NCBI GenBank assembly: GCA_030323305.1
Contig: CP106741.1
Span: forward strand, 3,464,001-3,528,000
Source: Paenibacillus sp. CC-CFT747
GTDB taxonomy: Bacteria; Bacillota; Bacilli; Paenibacillales; NBRC-103111
Reading direction: 5' to 3'
Length of the DNA: 64,000 bases
How positions within the stretch are numbered: position 1 is the stretch's first letter; every line of letters starts with the position of its first letter. The notes beneath the pieces are model-generated. The model had not been told where the DNA came from. It did no database searches and worked only from the letters and a program-made list of their open reading frames with translations. The position numbers were made by a program, and so were the translations under genes. This document shows positions 1 to 9,100 of the stretch, piece by piece.

Positions 1-1
1 A

Positions 2-1522
2 TCCACCAAACGGCTGGTTAAATGGACAAGTACGGCAAGCGCCATCGTCTTGGCCGCTTCGGCCTTGGCAGGCTGCGGGAGCAAGGAAACAGGCGGCGCC
101 GCCGGATCGGGCACAAGCCCCAATCCGTCGGATAACGCGCCCCTCAAGATCACCATGATGGCCGATCTTCATACGCCCGAGGTGCCTTCCGACGAAGTGC
201 TTAAAGCTCTGGAAGAGAAAACCAATGCGAGATTCACCGTACAATGGGTGCCGGACGGCAACTATGACGAGAAGTTCCAGGCGGCACTCGCCACCGGATC
301 GCTTCCGCAGGTGGCGTGGCTGAAGAACGCCGCCTCCGTGGCGCTTGTGCGCAGTGCCATCGAAAGCGGCCAATTCTGGGAAGTCGGCCCGTATTTAAAG
401 GATTACAAAAACTTGAGCAAGCTGAACGGGAACACCCTCAACAACACCAAGATCAACGGCAAAATCTACTCGCTCTACCAGGAGAGGGATTTGGCCCGCT
501 CCGGGGTGATTTACCGGAAGGATTGGGCAGATAAGCTCGGCATCGCCGAGCCGAAGACAACCGACGACCTCTATACCATGCTGAAGAAATTCAAGGAGGC
601 GGATCTGGGCGGAGGCGGAAACACCATCGGGCTCGCCGACCGGAACGATCTTGTCTACGGGTCCTTCAAGGCGCTGAGCTCCTGGTTCGGAACCCCGAAC
701 AACTGGGGCGTGGAGAACGGCAAGCTCGTTCCCGACTTCATGACCAAAGGGTACCTGGATACGATGAAATTCCTCAAGAAGCTCTACAGCGAAGGGCTGA
801 TCAATAAGGACTTTCCAGTTACGAGCAAGGCGGACCAGCAGAATCTGATGTACACGGGCAAGGCCGGGGTCTACATCGGCAACATGCCGGACGTCAAGAC
901 CATGCAGGAGAAGACGGTGAAGAACGTGCCGGGGGCCCAATTTGACGTCACGAATACCATCAACGGCCCGGATGGAAAGCCGGGGCTTTGGTCGCTGCCG
1001 GGTTACGGCTCGCTGATGCTGTTCCCGAAATCGTCGGTGAAAACCGAGGCCGACCTGAAGAAGCTGCTGGCGGTGTTCGACAAGTTCTTTGACCCGGAGG
1101 TGGCCGACCTTCTCAAATACGGAATCGAAGGCAAGCATTATACGAAGAAGGACGGCAAGGTGGTTCCGGACAGCGACGTCAAAAAACTCGAAAAGGAAGC
1201 CACCCCGTACCTGGGAATGGCGCTGGCTGACACCACGAACATCACCCCCTCGTTCTATACGCTCCCGGTGATGGAGAAGGCTAACACGCTGGTCAAGGCC
1301 GCCGAGAAGTTCGCCATTGCCGATCCGGCCGCTCCGCTTGCTTCTAAGACGGCGATCGAGAAGGGCAACCGGCTGCAGGATATCATCAAGGACGGCACGT
1401 ATCAGTTCATTCTGGGCAAGATCGATGAGAAGGGCTTCCAAGACGTCATCAAGAAGTGGCAGGACCAAGGTGGGGCCCAGATCATTTCGGAATACAACGC
1501 GGAGTATGCCAAGGGCAAATAA
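2..1522 (+). CDS. Extracellular solute-binding lipoprotein of a sugar ABC importer (5'-partial)
   Basis: Substrate-binding lipoprotein that delivers a ligand, probably an oligosaccharide, to the two permeases downstream. The frame is open to the left edge, so the true start lies outside. The visible N-terminus is a lipoprotein signal: basic KRLVK, a short hydrophobic stretch, then the lipobox LAGC (Cys at about base 74). About 506 residues are visible, usual for the large LplA/YtcQ-type binding proteins of Paenibacillus. Family 1 features include the early ITMMADLH strand and an aromatic-rich C-terminal half. No ATPase gene follows; such importers usually share an MsmX-type ATPase encoded elsewhere. 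The ligand cannot be read from sequence. Confidence 0.9.
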   Translation, partial: STKRLVKWTSTASAIVLAASALAGCGSKETGGAAGSGTSPNPSDNAPLKITMMADLHTPEVPSDEVLKALEEKTNARFTVQWVPDGNYDEKFQAALATGSLPQVAWLKNAASVALVRSAIESGQFWEVGPYLKDYKNLSKLNGNTLNNTKINGKIYSLYQERDLARSGVIYRKDWADKLGIAEPKTTDDLYTMLKKFKEADLGGGGNTIGLADRNDLVYGSFKALSSWFGTPNNWGVENGKLVPDFMTKGYLDTMKFLKKLYSEGLINKDFPVTSKADQQNLMYTGKAGVYIGNMPDVKTMQEKTVKNVPGAQFDVTNTINGPDGKPGLWSLPGYGSLMLFPKSSVKTEADLKKLLAVFDKFFDPEVADLLKYGIEGKHYTKKDGKVVPDSDVKKLEKEATPYLGMALADTTNITPSFYTLPVMEKANTLVKAAEKFAIADPAAPLASKTAIEKGNRLQDIIKDGTYQFILGKIDEKGFQDVIKKWQDQGGAQIISEYNAEYAKGK

Positions 1523-1591
1523 GGAGAAGGACGGAGAAAGGAAGGTCCCCGCCGGGCCTTCCCTTCCATCCGAGAGGAGGAGGAATAGATA

Positions 1592-2544
1592 ATGAAGACC
1601 GTGACGGCCGCCAACCGCATCGCCCAAGCCCCCGTACCCGAAGTGCATGGAAGCGGAGGGTGGTGCGCAACCGGTATATGTATCTCATGATCCTGCCGGG
1701 TCTGGTTTATTTTCTTGTCTTCAAATATTTGCCGATGTGGGGTCTGATCATCTCCTTTCAGGACTATGTTCCCTTCCAGGGAATTCTGCACAGCCCCTGG
1801 GTCGGCTTCAAGCAGTTTAACCGGCTGTTTACGGACCCTGATTTCTGGGGGATCTTTCGCAACACGCTCAGTCTCTTTCTGTTAAATATCGTGTTCTATA
1901 CCCCAGTTCCGATCGTGCTCGCTATTATGCTGAACGAAGTGGCCCATCCTTTCTTCAAGAGAATCGTCCAGACGATCGTCTATATCCCTCATTTTCTGTC
2001 GTGGGTGATCGTCGTGTCGATCTCGTTCGTTATGCTTACCCTGGACGGGGGCATCGTCAACGAAATGCTGCGCTATTTCGGCTTCGGGGAAATCAATTTC
2101 CTGCTCGATTCGGCGTATTCCCGTCCTCTCTATATTCTGCAGACGATCTGGAGGGAAGCCGGCTGGGGAACCATCGTGTACCTCGCGGCGATCGCTTCCA
2201 TCGATCCCGGGCTGTACGAGGCGGCCCGCATGGACGGTGCCGGTCGGTTCCGGCAAATTTGGCACATCACCTTTCCGGCCATCCGAAGCGTCGTAATCGT
2301 GCTGCTTATCCTCCGGATCGGAAGCGTCATGGACCACAGCTTCGAGCACGTTTTTCTGCTAATCAATTCCATGAACCGTCAAGTGATGGATATCTTTGAC
2401 ACGTATGTGTTCACGGCAGGCGTCCAGCAGGGGCAGTACAGCTATACGACGGCTGTCGGCTTCTTCAAATCTTTTATCGGGCTCGCGCTGGTCATGCTCT
2501 CCAACTGGCTGGCCCGCCGGTTCGGCGAGGAAGGGGTGTATTGA
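1592..2544 (+). CDS. ABC importer permease, LplB/YteP type (one suspected frameshift)
   Basis: Inner-membrane permease of the carbohydrate uptake 1 family. After a basic segment (KRRVVRNRYMYLM) come about six membrane helices; the ATPase-docking EAA loop is visible as EAARMDGAGRFRQIWHITFP (near base 2220). The best start is ATG 1592, behind a strong purine-rich ribosome site, but it enters the main frame only if one C is added to the C5 run at 1629-1633; the protein is then about 317 residues. A start at ATG 1679 would avoid the shift but lose the conserved basic N-terminus. It follows the binding protein by 69 bases and precedes the partner permease by one base. Confidence 0.88.
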
Positions 2545-2545
2545 G

Positions 2546-3418
2546 ATGGTAAAGGACAAAACAGCGGGCAGCCGGCTCTTCGACATCTTCAACTATTTGC
2601 TTCTTCTGCTCGTCGCTCTTGTGGTCTTTCTTCCGATTATGCACGTACTCATGAGCTCGTTCGCCACCGTAGAAGAAATGGCGCGGAAGCCGTTTATCCT
2701 CATTCCCGAAACTTTTACGCTCGTGGCCTACCGGTACGTGCTCTCCACGGGCGCGGTCTTCAAGGCGCTCGGGGTATCGGCCGGCATTACCATCGTCGGG
2801 ACGGCGGTCAGCATGTTCACCACCTCCCTGATGGCGTACGGCTTGACGAGACGCGATCTGGACGGCCGCAAGGTTATCAACTTCCTGATCGTCTTCACGA
2901 TGCTGTTCAGCGGAGGACTGATCCCGACCTTCCTCGTCGTCAAGGAACTCGGCCTCATCAATTCTTATTGGGCGTTGATTATTCCTAACGCCGTCAGTGC
3001 CTTCAACCTCGTGATCATGCGGAGCTTCTTCATGAACCTGCCGGACGGGATCGAGGAATCGGCGCGGATTGACGGATGCAGCGATTTCGGAACCCTGTTC
3101 CGCATTGTTCTGCCTCTTTCCATGGCGGTGATTGCCACCATCTCGCTCTTCTACGCGGTTTATTTCTGGAACTCTTACCTGAGCGCGATCCTCTATATTA
3201 ACGATGCGGAGAAATGGCCGCTGCAGGTGCTGCTCCGCCAGATTGTTCTCGTGGCGAGCGGGATCAGCGCGGATACGGCGAACGATTTCGTCCAGCCGCC
3301 GGAGCAGACCGTCAAGATGGCCGTTATCGTGATTGCGACCGTGCCCATTCTGCTGGTTTACCCGTTCCTGCAAAAATATTTTGCCAAAGGAGCCCTCGTC
3401 GGTTCTGTAAAAGGATAA
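2546..3418 (+). CDS. ABC importer permease, LplC/YtcP type
   Basis: Second permease of the importer, 290 residues, intact. Six predicted membrane helices; the EAA loop reads EESARIDGCSDFGTLFRIVL. The C-terminus ends in the FAKGALVGSVKG motif typical of this subfamily (LplC, YtcP, YesQ). ATG 2546 follows the upstream stop by one base, so the pair is translationally coupled. With the lipoprotein this is the usual binding protein-permease-permease order. A hairpin terminator follows, closing the operon. Confidence 0.93.
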   Translation: MVKDKTAGSRLFDIFNYLLLLLVALVVFLPIMHVLMSSFATVEEMARKPFILIPETFTLVAYRYVLSTGAVFKALGVSAGITIVGTAVSMFTTSLMAYGLTRRDLDGRKVINFLIVFTMLFSGGLIPTFLVVKELGLINSYWALIIPNAVSAFNLVIMRSFFMNLPDGIEESARIDGCSDFGTLFRIVLPLSMAVIATISLFYAVYFWNSYLSAILYINDAEKWPLQVLLRQIVLVASGISADTANDFVQPPEQTVKMAVIVIATVPILLVYPFLQKYFAKGALVGSVKG

Positions 3419-3456
3419 AATGGAAGCGTAATCCAAATCAGTCCTCTATTCTTATG

Positions 3457-3495
3457 AACCCGTATTTCCGCTCCCAAGCGGAGGTCCGGGTTTTT
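3457..3495 (+). terminator. Rho-independent terminator after the importer operon
   Basis: An outer stem ACCCG/CGGGT encloses an inner stem CCGCT/AGCGG and is followed by five T residues. It separates the importer from the sporulation-type locus downstream. Confidence 0.75.
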
Positions 3496-3558
3496 GGCAT
3501 GGATCGAAAGTCCCGGCAAGGCGGAAGCCTGTTTCGTTTCCTCGCCCTTCTCCTGCGA

Positions 3559-3586
3559 ACGTAATTCCTTGGCGCTGTATACACTA
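3559..3586 (+). promoter_or_regulatory. Sigma-K-like promoter upstream of the first CotS-like gene
   Basis: AC at 3559-3560, a 17-base spacer, then TATACACTA at 3578-3586. This fits the B. subtilis sigma-K pattern AC-N16/17-CATANNNTA except T for the first C. Its position about 100 bases before the CotS-like start and the matching site before the next transcription unit make mother-cell expression plausible. Confidence 0.55.
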
Positions 3587-3683
3587 TTGGAAACCGATCC
3601 TTTTCACCGCCTAATGCCTTCTGTGGGTCGGTGGATTCGAAATCAGATTCAGCATTCGCTCCGGGAAGGGAGGAAAAAGACGG

Positions 3684-4663
3684 ATGTCCCATCTAAAGAA
3701 GCGGAAATCCGTTTTCAGAACAATCGAACGCGCCTATAGATGGAAAATTCATTCCCTCAAGGCCTACCGCTCCGCTTATCATGGACTGGCCGCTTACCGG
3801 GCGGAAACGGAACGGGGGCTCTGATGATCAAGCCCTTCAAAGGCAGCCGCCGCCGAATCCGGCAGCTCGCCTCCTATTCCGCCCGTTTGGGCAAATTAGG
3901 ATTCCGAGGCATGCCCCTGTGGAAGAGAACCGTGTCCGGAAAGCTCTGGGTAAGCGCGAAAGGGCGGATGTACTATGTAACGCCATGGGTTCACGGCAGC
4001 AAGCTGGACGGACGCCTATCCCACTTGAGGAAGCTTGGCCGGGTGCTGGCCCGGCTTCATACCTTGTCGCGGCGCCTGAATTTGCCGCCGGCCCCTAGAT
4101 CCCTTCTTAAGGAGATCAGAAGGCAGCACACGTCCTTTGGCCGGAATATGCGGTTTGTCCGGAGCCAGGACCATTCGGCCGGCCGCTGGTTTCGAGAGAA
4201 CGGCAGCCGCTGCCGGGAACTGGGTCTCCAAGCAATGGCTTGTCTGCAGAAGCAAAAGGTCAAGGCCCTGCTGAGAGGGGAGAGAAAGGCCCCGCCGCTC
4301 GTCCACCGGGACGTCACACGCCCCAATGTCATCGTGACAGGAGGAAAGGTCTCGATCATTGACTGGGACTCGATGGAAAGGGGCTCGAGCTACTACGATC
4401 TGGTCAAGACCCTCACCAATACCGCAGGCTTTCATCCCGGCCGGATGAAGGCCTTTCTGAAAGGGTACGAGGAGATTCGGCCTTTGAAGAAGACGGAACG
4501 CCGGCTGGTCAGCGCCCTCTACCGGCTGCCTAGAGAGGCCTGGTATGTTTGCTCGCGCGCCAAAGCAGGCCAACCCGATGCTTCCATGCTGGCCATTCTG
4601 GATGCTACCTGGGAGGAGCGGCTGCTGGCGGTGCGATGGCTGGATTATTGGGCCGAAGGATAA
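3684..4663 (+). CDS. CotS-family spore-coat kinase-like protein (one suspected frameshift)
   Basis: Aminoglycoside-phosphotransferase/CotS-like fold, about 326 residues after repair. The start is ATG 3684 behind GGGAAGGGAGG; the frame then needs one G added to the G5 run at 3814-3818. This restores the family N-terminal lobe (YRAETERGALMIKPF), which a start at 3740 would lose. The catalytic loop is HRDVTRPN and the metal-binding segment IIDWD, so both key acidic residues are kept and a real phosphotransferase is possible. Relatives (CotS, CotI, YutH) are spore coat or spore-associated proteins in Bacillales; the substrate is unknown. A sigma-K-like promoter lies upstream, and a second CotS-like gene starts 13 bases downstream. 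Confidence 0.85.
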
Positions 4664-4675
4664 GGAGGAAACGGC

Positions 4676-5576
4676 ATGCCGCTGATGTCAGCGTTCCGGA
4701 GCGAATTCGGCTTCCGTATCAAGAAGAAGAGAAGGGTAAGGGACGTTTACCGGATCACCGGAGCCGATGGAAAGGACTACTGCTACAAGCCATTTTCGTT
4801 CCCGGAGGAAGAGGTCGCCTTTCTTGCGCGCATCAATCTGTTTCTTACGGGCAAAGGGTACCGGTACACCCCGCGGCTTGCGGCCCCCGAAGGGGATAAG
4901 CTGTGGACGTGTCACCGGGGGAAATACTGGCTTCTGACCAATTGGGTAAAGGGAAGCATCCGAATTACCATAATCCCTCCCACTTCCGCAAAGGCTTGCG
5001 GACGCTGGCCAAGTTTCACAACCAAGCCGAGGGCTATGATGTCGAAGGGGCACCAAGCAACCGGGTCCGCTACGACCAGTTGCTCCGGCTGCCTGCCGAA
5101 TACCGTAAGGAAATAACCACATATCCGGAGCTCAATGGCTTCCTCCGTTACTGCGAGAGGGGGAGGAGCTGCTCGCCGACCCTGCAGTCGAACGTTTAAT
5201 GGCCACGGAGCGGAAAGCGGGGGCGTTCGTTCATGGGGATTACAATTACCCGAACGTGGTGCTGGACCGTTCCCACCGGCTTCATCTAATCGACATGGAG
5301 AACGCCTCGCTGAACGTCCGTGTTATGGATCTCGCCCATATTCTCCACCGCAACTGCCCGTGGAACGCAGATGGAATAATGACCGCCATAGCGGAGTATG
5401 ACCGCAAAAGACCGCTCGGTCCTGACGAACGCTTTGTGCTTTATGCGCTCCTGGTTTTGCCGTACCCGCTGGTGCGGGCCATCCGGATGTACGATTGGCG
5501 GTATCCCCGCTATGTGGCCCTGCCGTCTTATAAACGCCAGGAGGCATTTGCCCAAGCTCTTCTCGGGATGCTGTAG
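4676..5576 (+). CDS. Second CotS-family spore-coat kinase-like protein (two suspected frameshifts)
   Basis: About 300 residues after adding one G at 4951-4953 and one at 5159-5163. The repaired frame joins an N-terminal lobe (VYRITGADGKDYCYKPF), a linker beginning LTNWVKGK, and a C-terminal lobe with HGDYNYPN as catalytic loop and LIDME in place of IDWD. The Asp of the second motif is kept. It is a diverged paralog of the preceding gene, with start ATG 4676 behind AAGGAGG. The pair probably forms one transcript ended by the hairpin at 5584. In other Bacillales such genes often sit beside spore-surface glycosyltransferases, as here. Confidence 0.82.
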
Positions 5577-5583
5577 TAGGCAG

Positions 5584-5611
5584 CCTTCGCTTTAGCGGCG
5601 AAGGTTTTTTG
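5584..5611 (+). terminator. Rho-independent terminator after the CotS-like pair
   Basis: CCTTCGC and GCGAAGG form the stem with a short loop, followed by six T residues. It insulates the repeat-protein gene, which has its own promoter. Confidence 0.85.
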
Positions 5612-5718
5612 GTTTGGCCGGAGGCGGTGAGCCGGCGGACAAGCCCCTCGCTCGAAGACAAGACAGAGGGCCGGGCAGGGAAACATTTGGGCTTTCAACT
5701 ATTTTTGGCTGGGCCGGG

Positions 5719-5746
5719 ACCCGGAACTGGGTGAATGCATATGTTA
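5719..5746 (+). promoter_or_regulatory. Sigma-K promoter of the giant repeat protein
   Basis: AC at 5719-5720, exactly 17 bases, then CATATGTTA at 5738-5746, a full match to AC-N16/17-CATANNNTA. The predicted start of transcription is near 5754, with a ribosome site just ahead of ATG 5784. This is the strongest sequence evidence that the repeat protein is made in the mother cell late in sporulation. Confidence 0.8.
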
Positions 5747-5783
5747 CAAATGACTAGTTTTCTAGGCAGAAAGGGGCAAGCGC

Positions 5784-6115
5784 ATGAAAAAACGCAATGG
5801 TTCCCCTGGCGGGTTGAAAAAGAACCGGAACCGGGGCACCTTATACGACGCCAACACGCTGGAATTGAATTGGATTGAGGAAAGAAAAGTGAAGCCAGCC
5901 AAGCCGGCCGCACCCGATAGACCCGTATCCAAAGAAGAGCCGGTTTCACTGCATCGGATCGAGCTGCCTGAAAGGCCGGCCGCGCCCGAGCCTGACTTGG
6001 CCGAGGAGCCTAAGGTTGAGGCAAGCCGGGAAGAAGCCTTCCCTGCCGAACCGGAGGAATCGAAGGCTCCGGAGATTCTGGAGGAACGCCGGGCGGAGCT
6101 TGGTCCCGTGGCCGT
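5784..6115 (+). other. Non-repetitive N-terminal region of the repeat protein
   Basis: Encodes about 110 charged residues rich in Pro, Glu, Lys and Ala ahead of the first decapeptide. It starts with a basic cluster and contains the motif NTLELNWIEE. No export signal is visible, as expected for a protein assembled onto the spore from the mother-cell cytoplasm. It may be the anchoring part. Confidence 0.6.
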
Positions 6116-9100
6116 CATCTTCACGGACGATATCGTGGATGCGGGCATCACGACGGAGAAGCTCGCGCCGTTCGCCGTAGACCGTTCCAAGATCAAGCCC
6201 GGAAGCATCGGTCCTAACGAGCTGGATGATTACTCCGTAGAGAAGGAGAAGCTGAAGGACGGAAGCGTGACGGGCAGCAAAATCGCCCCGGGCGCGGTGG
6301 AGGAAAGGCACATTGCCGATATTTCGTTTACCGGCGCCAAGCTGAAAGACCGGTCCATAACTGGAGACAAACTGGCCGATAACAGCATTACCTCGGAGAA
6401 GCTTGCCGACAAGACCATCGATTCCGTGAAAATCGCCGACGGCTCCATTCTGGCCCGCCATCTGCATCCGGACAGCATATCGAATGAGCTGATTCAGGAC
6501 CAGGCGGTGAGCGGAGAGAAGATCAAGAGCGGGACGATCCAGTCCCTTCATCTTGGCCAGAATGCCGTGAATTCCGCGAAGCTGACGAATGGAGCGGTCA
6601 CCTCGGACAAAATCCGCGACGGCGCTGTTACCGGAGAGAAGATCAAGCCGGGGAGCATCGGTCCGGCTCATCTGGAGGAAGAAGCCGTCCAAGGCGAGCA
6701 TCTCGCGCGTAGAAGCGTAGGAGCCTCGCATTTAACGGGACGCAGCGTGATGCCGGAGCATCTGGCCGATGGAACAGTCCACTCCCAGCATCTCTCTGCG
6801 GGAGCGGTCGGTGCCGAGCATCTGAAGAACGAATCCGTATCCGCCGCCGTTCTTCAGACCGGCTCCGTTACGACGGATAAGCTGGCCTGGCATTCGGTTA
6901 CCTCTATGCAGATAGCGGAAGAAGCCGTAGGCAGCGAGCATCTGGCCGAAGGAGGGGTAACCGGCTCCAAGCTGGCCGCGGGTAGCGTTCAAGCGCGCCA
7001 TCTCGCCAAAGGCTCCGTCACCGCAGGGAAGCTGGCTGACGCTTCTGTCGAATCGGCTGCCCTCGCCCCGGACTCCGTTTCCTCTGAGCACCTGAAGAAA
7101 GCTTCGGTCACCTCGGAAAGCCTGTCGGCCAATTCGGTTCAGACGCGTCATCTGGCGGCGCAATCCATAGGCTTCGAGCAGCTTCAGGCCCGGTCGGTCG
7201 GACGGGAGAATTTGCGCGATGAAGCCGTGACGGCCGAGAAGCTCGCCCCCGGCTCCGTGACGGGAGAGAAGCTGGCGGAAGAGCTGATTGAAAGCCGGCA
7301 TATACTGCCGGAAACGATCCGGGGTTACCATCTGCCGGCCGAGATCATCAAAACCTTTCACTTGGACCGAGGGTCGGTGACGACGGATAAGCTGGCCGAA
7401 GGGGCCGTAGCCGGGAGCAAGATCAAGCCGCTCAACGTAGGCAGCCAGCAGCTGGCCGATGGGGCGGTAACCGGGCAGAAGCTCGGTCCTCAGAGCGTGG
7501 GAGCCGGGCATCTGTCTCCCGGAGCCGTAGGCTCTAAGCATCTGGCCTCCCAGGCCGTCGGTTCGGAGCAGCTTCAGGACCAGGCGGTCGGCACCCCTCA
7601 GCTGAAGGATTCCTCCGTAACGGCACAGAAGCTCGCTCCGGGAAGCGTCAAGAGCGATAAGCTTGACGTGGAGCTGATCACCGGCAAGCACCTCAAGCCG
7701 GGGGCTGTCCAAGGAAGGCATATCCAGCCGGGAGCCGTCATGGGTGTCCACATCGGAGTGGGAACCATTGCGCCCGAGCATTTATCCGAATCGTGCCTCG
7801 ACCGGATGCAGCTGAAGAATGGCGAGGTGAAAACCGACCATCTGGCGATCGGCTCGGTAACGGCCGAGAAGCTGGCGGATCAGGCGGTCAGCGGGGCTCA
7901 CCTTACGGCAGAGGCCGTCACCTCTCTGCACCTCACCCGCGAGTCCGTGGGAGAGAAGCATCTGGCCGACCAGGCCGTGACCGCCCGGAAGCTTCAAGAT
8001 GGAGCCGTGACGACCGTTAAGCTGGCGGACGCCTCGATTACAGCCGAGAAGCTGGTCCCCGGTTCGGTGGAAGGGGCTCATCTGGTTCCGGGGGCCATTA
8101 GTGCCGTCCATCTTCAACCAGGGATTGTCGGCTCCGATCAGCTGGTCAAAGGCGCTATTACGCTGGAGCATTTGGAAGACCCGACCATCGAGGCCGCCCG
8201 GATCCGGGGGCTGATGATCGACAATTCCACCCTGGCGAACGGCTCCGTAACTTCCTCTAAGCTGGCGAACGGGTCAGTAGAGCACGCCCATATCGGCCCG
8301 CGGGCCGTCGGGAGCGAGCAGATTGCCCACGAAGTCATCGGCGAGGAGCATATCGAGAATGGGGCCGTGACGGCCGCCAAGCTGGCGAATGCCGCCGTCA
8401 CCAGTGTTAAACTCGTAGACGCATCCGTCAAGGAGCCCAAAATCGCCGACTCCGCCGTGACGGAAGCGAAGCTGGCCGACGGGTCCGTAACCGAAGGGAA
8501 GCTGGGAGACGGTGCCGTGACGTCCGCTAAGCTTCAGGACGGCGCCGTGGACAGCAGCAAGCTCGCCGATGGTTCGGTCACGAGCGGCAAGCTGGCCGAT
8601 GGAGAGATCTCCTCGGAGAAGCTCGCGGACGAAGCCGTGACGAAGGAGAAACTAGGGAAGCCTCTGTAACGGAGACGAAGCTGGCCGACGGGTCGGTGAC
8701 CCGGAAGAAGCTCGCGGATGCGTCGGTAACGGCACCCGCCCTTGCCGACGGATCGGTTACCGATGCCAAGCTTGCGAACGGCTCCGTTCTGGAAAACAAG
8801 CTCGCCGACAGCTCGGTAACGGCAGGAAAACTTGCCGATGGAGCCGTCATTACCTCCAAGCTGGCGGAGGAATGCATTGATTCTTCCAAGCTGGCGGAAG
8901 GCTCCGTGACCGAAGAGAAGCTGGCCGACAGCGCGGTAACCAGCGGGAAAATAGCGGATGGCTCCGTTACCGAGGATAAGCTTGCCGACGGGCAGGTGTC
9001 GGAAGCAAAGCTGGCGGATTTCTCCGTGACCACCAATAAGCTTGACAACGGCTCTGTCACTTCACCTAAGCTGGCGGATCTATCCATCAACACGGATAAG

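Noticed and set aside
395..1648. 417-codon minus-strand frame opposite the binding-protein gene
   Set aside because: It is an antisense shadow of a clear lipoprotein gene in GC-rich DNA and shows no family motif.
5946..8171. Long open frames on the minus strand opposite the repeat gene
   Set aside because: They mirror the repeat codons (Leu/Gln/Met-rich periodic products), lack ribosome sites, and stop and restart with the repeat phase. They are shadows.
8640..8700. Programmed frameshift in the repeat gene
   Set aside because: The site has no slippery heptamer or downstream structure of note, and the same type of one-base loss occurs in about 30 unrelated genes, so sequence error is simpler.
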